NCBI RefSeq assembly: GCF_030063185.1
Contig: NZ_JASISP010000015.1
Location: forward strand, 1-64,000
Reading direction: 5' to 3'
Length of the DNA: 64,000 nucleotides
From: Arthrobacter sp. H35-D1
GTDB lineage: Bacteria; Actinomycetota; Actinomycetes; Actinomycetales; Micrococcaceae
Of the stretch, positions 59,901 through 64,000 are shown one piece after another. The translations under genes and the position numbers were made by a program. The notes under the pieces are model-generated. The model was given only the letters and a program-made list of their open reading frames with translations. It searched no databases and had not been told where the DNA came from. Numbering within the stretch: position 1 is the first letter of the stretch; each line of letters begins with the position of its first letter.

Positions 59901-61575
59901 TGGGAACGTAGGCAGCGCCGGACTTGAGTATCGCCAGAATAGCAACGCCCAGGCCTGTGGTCCGTCCCAGGCGCACGGCCACTGATTCGCCGGGACGGGC
60001 GCCCCGACGGCGCAGGTAATGTGCCAGCTGGTTGGACTTTTGGTCGAGTTCGGCAAAGCTTAGTTCTCCATCCGCTGCCACCAAAGCCCTGGCCGTGGGG
60101 TTTGCCGCTGCATGGGCTTCGAATTCCTCGGCGACTGTGTGGGCTGGCAGATCCGTGGACTCCGCACCCCCTTGAGCCAACAGTTCCTGCTCTTCCTCCG
60201 GCGTTGTGAGGGTGAGGGCGGCAACTGTGGTGCCGGGGGCGGAGGTAATCTTTCCGAGCAGACGCGTAAAGCGGTGCAGGTGGTTCATGACGGCTTCGCG
60301 GCTGTACAGCTGGGAGTTTGCCTCGAACTGGATGGTGACAACACCGGCGTCGTCCGCGGTCTCAACGGCGTTCCGCCGACCCGGCTGCAATCCATGGATC
60401 ACCATCGAGAGGTCGTCGATCGGACCGGTGGACAGGATGTTCATGCAACCGGTGGACGGGCCAAAATTGATGCCGTCAACGATCGGGAGGATGTTGATCG
60501 ACGGACCAATATAGCCTGGGCGCGTCGCGAGGCCCTCAGAGCGGAACCGCTGGTGGATCATGGCATTGCGCACGGCGCGGCCCGCGTTGACGATGGTGTC
60601 GCGCACCGTATCCTCGGGCGAGACTTCGAGCCGGACCGGAACAATGTTGGAGAGCATCGACGGAACGGACTTTGCGAGTGCGCCGCGGCGGGCCGTGACG
60701 GGCAGGGCCACGGAAACGTGCCTCTCCGCCGTCATCTTGTGCAGGTAGATGGCCATGGCGGCGACAATGAGCGCTGGTGCACTTGCTGTGCCGGCGTCAA
60801 GCGCGGCCACAATATCCCGGGGCAGCGGTGCTGACAGCCGAACCAGTGCTGTGGCAATGCCGGTGGGGCGCTCGGCCAGCCCGGACGCCGGCTCCGCATC
60901 TGCCAAAGCGTTCTGCCAGAATTCCTTGTCGGATTCGGCATTTCGGGAATCCTCGTAGCCGGCCTCGTCCAACAACAGCGCGTCCAACGACGGGAACGCC
61001 ATCTTTGCTCGCTCCGTCGTGTTGGCGTCGTCGGGCACCCCTGAATCGTTAGCGAGCAGTTCGTTGTAGATCGCTGCGATCCGCTTGAGCACAAGCACGG
61101 CGGAGTAGCCGTCCAGCATCAAGTGGTGCACGCGCTGGTAGAAGTAGTACCTGTGGTCCTCGACCTGAAACAGTTCCACTCGGAGCAGCGGGTCCGTGGC
61201 TACATTGCGCGCCGTGGCGAGATCGTCATCCATCAGTGCCCGTGCTTGCGCCCCTGCCGTGCAGGTATTCTGCTCCAGAGTGCGCAGGTCCGTCACTTCC
61301 AGTTGCACCCTCGAGGGCGAGATCAGTTGGTGCGGGCCGTCGTCGTCCTCGGCAAAGCGCACGTTCAACGCATCCGTCTCAGCGACGGCGGTCTCCACCG
61401 CCCGGCGCATCAGCCCGGCATCAAGGTCGCCCTGGACATCCACAAACTGGGCAATCTGGTACATCGGGTTCTCCGGGTCCAGGTTTTGGGCGTACCAAAC
61501 ACCCCGCTGCGCCGTAGTCAGACTGCGGCGGGCGCCAGTGTGGAACGAAGACATGGAATAAGCGTGCTGGGACAT
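50980..61575 (-). CDS. three-module nonribosomal peptide synthetase (C-A-T-C-A-T-C-A-T-TE)
   Basis: 3531 aa from ATG 61575, with GAGAAGG just upstream. Module 1: C about 12-440 (HHLMLDG), A 478-978, T near 1025 (FFELGGHSLLA). Module 2: C 1080-1510 (HHIAADG), A 1541-2021, T near 2068. Module 3: C 2145-2590 (HHIASDG), A 2631-3168, T near 3213 (LGGHSFLA). Then TE 3271-3531 with GWSFGG near 3356, an Asp in GILDAFP and a His near the end. All catalytic motifs look intact and there is no epimerase or methyltransferase domain. By hand alignment to GrsA the A-domain pockets read DADEAGFVDK, DADEVGFVDK and DADEAGLVDK, almost the same and rich in acid. One, perhaps basic, monomer used three times is possible. 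A starting C domain suggests an acylated N terminus or trans-supplied starter. No aryl-acid genes are in the window. The product is unknown. Confidence 0.93.
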   Translation of the reverse strand: MSQHAYSMSSFHTGARRSLTTAQRGVWYAQNLDPENPMYQIAQFVDVQGDLDAGLMRRAVETAVAETDALNVRFAEDDDGPHQLISPSRVQLEVTDLRTLEQNTCTAGAQARALMDDDLATARNVATDPLLRVELFQVEDHRYYFYQRVHHLMLDGYSAVLVLKRIAAIYNELLANDSGVPDDANTTERAKMAFPSLDALLLDEAGYEDSRNAESDKEFWQNALADAEPASGLAERPTGIATALVRLSAPLPRDIVAALDAGTASAPALIVAAMAIYLHKMTAERHVSVALPVTARRGALAKSVPSMLSNIVPVRLEVSPEDTVRDTIVNAGRAVRNAMIHQRFRSEGLATRPGYIGPSINILPIVDGINFGPSTGCMNILSTGPIDDLSMVIHGLQPGRRNAVETADDAGVVTIQFEANSQLYSREAVMNHLHRFTRLLGKITSAPGTTVAALTLTTPEEEQELLAQGGAESTDLPAHTVAEEFEAHAAANPTARALVAADGELSFAELDQKSNQLAHYLRRRGARPGESVAVRLGRTTGLGVAILAILKSGAAYVPIDPDYPERRVQGMLEDAAPLLLLTSTDDADSQLTHHISGHVREVALDSATMAATLAELPSHRPETAVASQHDLAYVIFTSGSTGRPKAVGVEHRALLNLYSSHCEDIFRPAEARLGRTLRVAHTAGLSFDASWDPILWLMAGHELHLVDDLTRRDPQALAGYLAEQQIDSIETTPSFAKALLAEKLFDGGAHPSVVALGGEAVDPELWGALAQIPGVTAYNFYGPTETTVDSMTAIMEPGTAPHLGSSVANSRHYILDSGLNPVPGNAIGELYVAGHNVARGYLDQPELSSERFIADPFASDGSRMYRTGDVVRRLDNTGVEFLGRIDQQVKIRGFRIELSEIEQVLRGTPGVDRAAVVVSKNRAGYDQLLGYITSGDEVDVAAIRGAIRQSLPDYMVPSAIVRIPQIPLTANGKLDTKALPEPTTSSISVAPHNDAERTVAAAFSEVLGLDGVGRDDDFFELGGHSLLATRLVAVLRAKLGSAPALRTVFEFPTVAGIAATLDAPVAEPRPLVRQKRPSPLPLSPAQRRLWFLNRFDPTSGAYNIPIVLRLSGQLDVAALEDAVNDVVARHESLHTVFAFTGGEPEQHIIPVGEARVPLSAVQTTAEHLDRVVRAESARGFDVTTELPLRAALFQLSAREHVLLLTLHHIAADGWSLGPLARDLSTAYSARLGNTCPDFTPLPVQYADYALWQRAELGSEDDSESPLSRQLAFWKAELDGAPEELALPFDHARGTRTAPWDSAAVPVSIGAETHERLSDLAREHNASLFMVLQAAFAALLTKLGAGTDIPIGTPVAGRPDTALDDLVGFFVNTLVLRTDTSNNPTAGELIDTVRYANLRAYANQDAPFQRVVEELKPARSRDRHPLFQVMLTLANSAPEQLSMPGLVTTADRTAEPGGAKFDLLLDLAEEGAGSGLRGSLSFDPALFAPESAALIAQRFLHMVEQFVGNPHRPLSKLSVATEEESAHAEALGQGPVVANGQSTVLDEFADTAARHPARMAVSDGTATLTFAELLDAVELLAAGLIASGVQPGERVAVALPRTNNVVCATLAVLRAGAVHVPVDLTYPAERKALILDDSAPALTITASNLEVLRAAGRQASATAALAELTVKTTDQAYVVYTSGSTGTPKGVAVGHAALANLYFQHRNTIYADTFGNASLDTDDGGGPAVAHVAGLGFDAAWDPMLWLVAGATLHMVDDDIRTDAEALVEFCATQAVTVLESTPSHVRALLLSGLLDTPRSAPLVLVLGGESVPAELWDDLAGNEGVAAYNFYGPTEFTVDSVLTRITGPVANIGRAVRNVESHVLDDYLVAVPQGIAGELYLAGAGMAAGYVNRTAETASHFVANPHLDGARMYRTGDLVRQLPGGELQFVARADEQLKIRGFRVEPGEIESVIAAHEQVRRAAVVVESGATGRIICYYVGDASSDELMRFASRRLPDYMMPKALVALAEIPLTSHGKLDKRALPAPAISGSGSREPRTEQEVKVCAAFGTVLGVDEVHVDDDFFELGGHSLLAVALIAKLRESFGTELPLRAVFESPTPAALLELLSATADAGATAGATDLAGQAPGTSVDAWAKVNKNHRPDRIPLSYAQSRLWFLNQLDPGSSDYNIALAVRLTGELNPEALAHALDDLVARHEVLRTTYPAQGGTPEQLIHPASGVTGLLSFQDVTSQEQLARLLSDQAARGFDVALELPLRATLFGIDDDEWVLQLVVHHIASDGASLAPLARDISTAYSARCSGARPLQRALGLQYADFALWQRQVLEGMPQSGSAAGGSAENGSAENGSAGDPTVEPALHAKLTSWKETLAGAPPELALPTDGTRDPGARQPGGQQSFTLGKETTAALVRLASSERASLFMALHATLGGFLSRVGAGSDLVIGSPTAGRSDPALTELIGFFVNTVPIRLDVAGNPSFRELLGTARRSVLDAFDHDDVPFERLVEALNPHRELGRHPLFQTMLAVETSARATVELPGVHAVAEPESATGEAKFDLSFTFRELGPEQGLAATLDYNAAMFSSHAVGALIERFEAFAALAVQEPDHAISTLDILSADEIDALVAATTGPVVLTPAPPLLEVLAETVARQPDDTAVVCGSQSLSFAALDAATSQVAGALLGSGIQAGELVSVYLPRSLHTVVAALGVLRAGAVYNPIDADYPADRVAAILEDAGAVAVISTEALEPALNSGLATAGMVGTTVLQMEDLPAPSPADQHPAQQGEQALRGADELAYVMFTSGSTGRPKGVEISLGALANLLASHRGTLFPPAVERTVQGPVRVAHTTGVGFDASWDPMLWMVDGHELHLVTDEVRLDPQRLAGYFAEHGIGAWETTPGYVRQLLAEPAFSTMLDERAANGRPPLRLALGGEAFDTALWDELASRSSLRAWNLYGPTESTVDSLVASVPRAADSRTAPSTGQPVLGIPTRNSRAYILDGYLQHVPAGVGGELYLSGPQLARGYRGRPDLTSERFVADPFAAAGDRMYRTGDLVTRSAGGELVFQGRNDHQVKIRGFRVELGEVEQALRAVPGVAAAAALVRGGDAGGGTGLPDTARLVAYVVPEPGHRADSADAAPLAVQELAGQARSQLRSMLPGYMVPAAVVVVERIPLTLNGKVDAAALPDPAGQDRSAGLAPRTPREKAVAQIFEDVLSLPRVGIDESFFELGGHSFLAQPLISKVNDALGTDLPVQALFRSPSVEQLLAEASKGKQENVADSLRQLLPLRTTGSKAPLFAVHPATGVSWGYAAMLRRLDKARPLIGLQMPGMLPGRDQGLRAQTLTELADDYIGQLQEVQPEGPYHLLGWSFGGNLAHRLATRLQELGHQVAFLGILDAFPTRQDSNADIGTGPALWANYLHAAGFPVPAHEAASLDGARVLEVLQENHNPLGSIPLESLNAMVANFSVLAGMIRENAVGVFDGGMHVFRATEDVPAGAPTSSSWEPFVNGPISETTVPARHSAMLSESALDHILPMLAIQLGQGTE

Positions 61576-61638
61576 GGGCCTTCTCAAGATCGCGGTTGCC
61601 CGGGGAGGTACCCGGGTGGCTTGTTCGTGGGAGTGATG

Positions 61639-61708
61639 AATGGCACCACCGCTCCGTCCCGGGGCAGGCCCAGATCGGTCCTGCCTCGCGCGGAGCGGGG
61701 GTGCCATT
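61639..61708. terminator. long hairpin between the small secreted gene and the synthetase gene
   Basis: 18-bp outer stem (61639-61656 with 61691-61708, one mismatch) encloses an inner GGCAGG/CCTGCC pairing. It lies 64 nt before the synthetase ATG and 15 nt after the small gene's stop. It could attenuate read-through, so that the short gene is made in excess over the synthetase. Confidence 0.6.
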
Positions 61709-61722
61709 GGAGGAAGCGCTGG

Positions 61723-61992
61723 TTACTGGAACTGGCCCAGTTGCAGCGGGCCAATGGGGAGGGACACCAGCGGCCCGTTGATCAGGGGGGCTCCCACAAT
61801 CGGGCCCTGGACAAGAGCGCCGTTTAGGAAGGATCCGCCCAGAATGGAGGTGGATGTCGCAGGGGCAGATTGGCTGGCAGCCGCAGGGGTTGTGGTCGCG
61901 GCGGTCGCCGGACCTGTCATAGCGGCTAGTCCGCCGAAGGCAATGGCTGCTGCGGCGGTGATCGTTCCAATGGTCTTTGCTGACTTTTTCAC
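61723..61992 (-). CDS. small secreted hydrophobic protein upstream of the synthetase
   Basis: 89 aa from GTG 61992, with GGAG 8 nt upstream. A classical signal peptide (KKSAK, then an Ala/Gly/Ile-rich core, cleavage likely after GPATA near residue 31) leads to an Ala/Thr/Ser spacer. A 38-residue tail follows, rich in Gly, Pro, Leu and Ile, where NGALVQGPIVGAPLI and NGPLVSLPIGPLQLG form an imperfect repeat. There are no cysteines and no charged residues in the tail. I do not recognise the family. It shares strand and probably promoter with the synthetase operon, separated from it by the hairpin at 61639-61708. It could be a surface protein, an immunity or carrier protein for the peptide product, or an unrelated neighbour. 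Confidence 0.65.
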   Translation of the reverse strand: MKKSAKTIGTITAAAAIAFGGLAAMTGPATAATTTPAAASQSAPATSTSILGGSFLNGALVQGPIVGAPLINGPLVSLPIGPLQLGQFQ

Positions 61993-62210
61993 TGTTTGTC
62001 TCCTGCTGTTGTCGGTGTGTTTGCACTGTTGCGGGGCATGACCTGCCGGGCAACCTCATGGGACATTCGGAACAAAGCCGGCTGTGGATGGGTAATGCCT
62101 GCCACCTCATGAATTGAGGCTGCGTCGTGGGGGCAATGGCCGTGGGTAACACGGATAGCGCCATGCCGTCCCGTGCGGTTCGGTTCGGGAGACCACAAAC
62201 GGGTCAACAT
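61993..62210 (-). other. upstream region of the small secreted gene, with a doubtful 73-codon frame
   Basis: A frame from ATG 62210 ends in a TGA that overlaps the GTG of the secreted gene by 4 bp (GTGA), which mimics coupling. Its histidine-rich, low-complexity translation has no recognisable domain and no good ribosome-binding site. I read this stretch mainly as leader and promoter DNA. Confidence 0.25.
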
Positions 62211-62607
62211 TTAAAGAAATGCTTGTCTTTGGTCGAGCAATGAAACCCGGATGAGGTCCCCGTCGGGATCGGCGATGACGAAGGTCCGGCCGAAGACGTT
62301 GCCATGCGGCTCTTGAACCACGGTGACTGCCTTGGAGGTCCATTCGCTGCAGCAGTCTTCGACGGCAGCATGAGATCCCGCCAGCATGAGCCTTACCTCG
62401 CTGGCGCGCGGAGTCGTGGCTTCCGCGTTGTCAGGGCTGCCGGGCAGGAGGGCGAAGAGCACACCGGGGCAACCTCGAACGGGATGTAGTGAGGGCCGAC
62501 TGTGACGGGTTCCATGTTGAACAGGTCGCTGTGGAGGCGAGCGGAGCGCTCGACGGCAGTGACGTGGATTCCGGGACGTGGATAAGGAACAGGTTCGGTG
62601 CGGCCAT
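62211..62607 (-). pseudogene. glyoxalase/VOC-family protein, two frameshifts
   Basis: Three frames join to a standard ~130-residue VOC protein: MAAPNLFLIHV from 62607, then IHVTAVERSARLHSDLFNM and PHYIPFEVAP, then GVLFALLPGSPDN to FVIADPDGDLIRV. Single missing bases near 62571 and near 62466 explain both shifts. VOC proteins bind metals in paired beta-alpha-beta-beta-beta units and act as lyases, dioxygenases or resistance proteins. It is divergent from a decayed WYL regulator, a pairing common for such genes. Both shifts lie in short C/G runs, so sequencing error is possible. Confidence 0.7.
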
Positions 62608-62698
62608 TGAGGGGTCTCCCACGTTGGGATTGTCTGATTGCGCCAGCATGGCATCCATACATGACAGCTCTTGACTGATAATGACTGACAAGGGGGCA

Positions 62699-63128
62699 AT
62701 GAAAACTCAGCGTCTGCTCTCGATGCTGTTGCTGCTCCAGACGAGGCGCCGGATGACCGCACCGGAGCGGGCGGACGAGTTGGGTGTCCCGGTGCGGACG
62801 GTGCTACCAGACGTGACAGCGCGGTCGGATGCCGATGTGCCGACTATTGTCGAACGTGGACGCTACGGCCGTGTTGTGCTCCTGCCGGGATCGCAGCTGG
62901 ACGTATCCCGACTAAACTCCGACGGAGATCGAAGCGTTGAAACTACAGGGTCTGGACCCCGGTCAGGCTCAGCAGATCGGGCCTGAGGCGCCGACACGCA
63001 CCGCCGTGCACGAAGTTTCTTGGCGGACGGTGGTCCCGTGCGGTCTTCTCGCGAAAGCGGGCCAGCGTTACTTGGCCTCCGATTCAAACGGGGTACCTCG
63101 GCTCCGCGCGTTGCCGAGGCTGCAGTCG
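62699..63128 (+). pseudogene. YafY/WYL-family transcriptional regulator, decayed
   Basis: ATG 62699 follows AAGGGGG. The N terminus is a DeoR/YafY-type winged helix (MKTQRLLSMLLLLQTRRRM, then a VPVRTV recognition segment). Near 62911-62916 a frameshift interrupts it. The next frame continues TPTEIEALKLQGLDPGQAQQIG and APTRTAVHEV, and then only scraps of the WYL domain (YLASDSNGVPRLRALPR). A large internal part is missing. The repeated element C begins at 63132, where the gene is lost. It probably regulated the adjacent VOC gene. Confidence 0.7.
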
Positions 63129-63131
63129 TGG

Positions 63132-63519
63132 GAAGTCTGGTGCAGAAATCAAAATCCTGCCTGGAGATATCCACAGCAAGGAGTTGTCCACAGGTTTGTG
63201 CTGCTTCATACGGCAGCTCCTGCGGGTTCCGTGCCCGCCGGGAACGTTCATACTGCAGCTCCTGCGGGTTCCACCTTGGCGGGTGCGTTCATACTGCAGC
63301 TCCTGCGGGTCTGCTGCTAAGCAACAACTTCATTCTGCAGCTCCTGTGAGTGTTCCGCGACAACACCCGCAGGAGCTGCTGAATGAGCGGGCACCAACCG
63401 GGAGCACCCGCAGGAGCTGCTGAATGAGCGGGCACCAACCGGGAGCACCCGCAGGAGCTGCTGAATGAATCCCGGTGCGAACCAAAAGGGTGAGAAACCG
63501 CCATGGCTGCAAGGAGTCC
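63132..63519. repeat. duplicated element with 41-bp-period inverted array C
   Basis: The first 79 bp match 46873-46951 nearly exactly. Four forward units follow (TTCAT at 63205, 63247, 63288, 63329), then three reverse units (AGGAG at 63371, 63412, 63453). Steps are 42, 41, 41 and then 41, 41 bp. The right end (about 63500-63519, CCATGGCTGCAAGGAGT) matches the end of element B. A CoA-transferase gene begins 20 bp later. Confidence 0.88.
63168..63192. promoter_or_regulatory. DnaA-box-like pair in element C
   Basis: TATCCACAG (63168-63176) and TTGTCCACA (63184-63192) have the same spacing and orientation as in element B. Both are inside the 79-bp block that is conserved between the elements. 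Confidence 0.4.
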
Positions 63520-63538
63520 GGGAGCGTAGCCTGAGCCC

Positions 63539-64000
63539 ATGACGATGGAAATAGCGCAGGGCGCTTTCACGGAGCCCCAGGGAGTGGCGGTGCAAGGCTA
63601 CGGGACCCTGCCCTCCGCTTTTGACGTCTCGGGATTCGCGGTGTCAGCCATGGCCGAGGCTGCAGGTGCGGTGGCCCGGCTTGCCCGCCACCGGGGCGCC
63701 GGTCCCGACGGAGAGCGCGGGACCACAGAATCCACCGGGGGCATTTCCATCGACAGGGACCTTGCTTCGCTGTGGTTCGGCCTCTCGTTCACGCCCGTCG
63801 GCTGGGAGCTCCCGCCTGTCTGGGACGCCGTCGCCGGGGACTACCGCTGCGCCGACGGCTGGATCAGGCTGCACACCAACGCCTCGCACCACCGAGCGGC
63901 GGCCCTGGCAGTCCTGGGGCTGGGAGCCGGGGCCGACCGCACCGCGGTGGGGCACGCCGTCGAACGTTGGAACGGGGACGAGCTGGAGGCTGCGGTGGTC
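63539..64000 (+). CDS. CaiB/BaiF-family CoA-transferase, partial (runs off right edge)
   Basis: 154 codons are visible and the frame is open to the window end. Residues 30-60 (SGFAVSAMAEAAGAVARLA) and 95-125 (WELPPVWDAVAGDYRCADG, then WIRLHTNASHHRAAAL) match the N-terminal layout of actinobacterial class III CoA-transferases, in which DGWIRLHTN is a characteristic stretch. The family transfers CoA between carboxylic acids such as carnitine, bile acids or formyl/oxalyl units; the substrate is not predictable here. The ATG at 63539 follows array C by 20 bp. A degraded 3' piece of a similar gene follows array B. Confidence 0.7.
   Translation, partial: MTMEIAQGAFTEPQGVAVQGYGTLPSAFDVSGFAVSAMAEAAGAVARLARHRGAGPDGERGTTESTGGISIDRDLASLWFGLSFTPVGWELPPVWDAVAGDYRCADGWIRLHTNASHHRAAALAVLGLGAGADRTAVGHAVERWNGDELEAAVV

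Overview
The window looks like chromosomal DNA of a high-GC actinobacterium of the Arthrobacter/Micrococcaceae type. The reasons are the GC-rich codon use, frequent GTG/TTG starts with 4-bp ATGA/GTGA overlaps, the gene families present (class III adenylate cyclase with an N-terminal regulatory part, WXG100 plus FtsK/SpoIIIE secretion locus, actinobacterial LigA) and TTGTCCACA-type motifs. All calls come from reading the sequence; no database search was run. No tRNA, rRNA or CRISPR array was seen.

Layout. (1) 1-5.2 kb is a worn accessory segment. Two diverged fragments of a helicase-associated-domain gene flank a cAMP-phosphodiesterase-like phosphoesterase and a Stealth-family sugar-phosphate transferase whose 5' end is lost. 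(2) 5.5-8.2 kb is a tight operon of biotin protein ligase, a bPH2 membrane protein and a class III nucleotide cyclase. (3) 8.2-11.1 kb is a large LuxR-type ATPase regulator broken by a frameshift and an in-frame amber codon. (4) 11.2-42.2 kb is the centre of the window. It holds a small secreted protein, two tandem giant Ig-like/FN3 surface proteins, then a translationally coupled run of MoxR ATPase, DUF58, a transglutaminase-like protein, an RDD/FHA protein, PP2C phosphatase, an FHA protein, Ser/Thr kinase, an FHA/winged-helix protein and an EssC/EccC-type ATPase, ending with one WXG100 gene that has its own strong terminator. It reads as a phospho-regulated type VII-like export locus lacking the usual EccB/D/E/MycP or EsaA/EssA/EssB partners. 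(5) 42.2-45.5 kb carries ligA and an inositol-monophosphatase-family gene. (6) 45.5-48.1 kb is a repeat-rich graveyard: a DUF559-type nuclease gene bracketed by 41-bp-period inverted repeat arrays, followed by remnants of a CoA-transferase and of a second DUF559 gene. (7) 48.1-62.0 kb (minus strand) is a complete nonribosomal peptide operon: small secreted protein, long hairpin, 3531-aa C-A-T x3-TE synthetase, MbtH, DrrA/DrrB-type exporter and Sfp-type PPTase. (8) 62.2-64 kb has a decayed divergent glyoxalase/WYL-regulator pair, a third 41-bp array and the start of a CoA-transferase gene that runs off the right edge.

How the genes work together. In region 4, the kinase, the phosphatase and four FHA modules probably set the state of the ATPase that exports the WXG100 protein. 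MoxR/DUF58/transglutaminase-like proteins may assemble or mature a surface complex that includes the giant Ig-like proteins. In region 7, PPTase and MbtH activate the synthetase and the ABC pair exports the product. The strongest candidates for undescribed biology are the reduced type VII-like locus with its inactive-looking transglutaminase, the phased 41-bp inverted arrays with DnaA-box-like pairs, and the three-module synthetase whose adenylation pockets are nearly identical and acidic.
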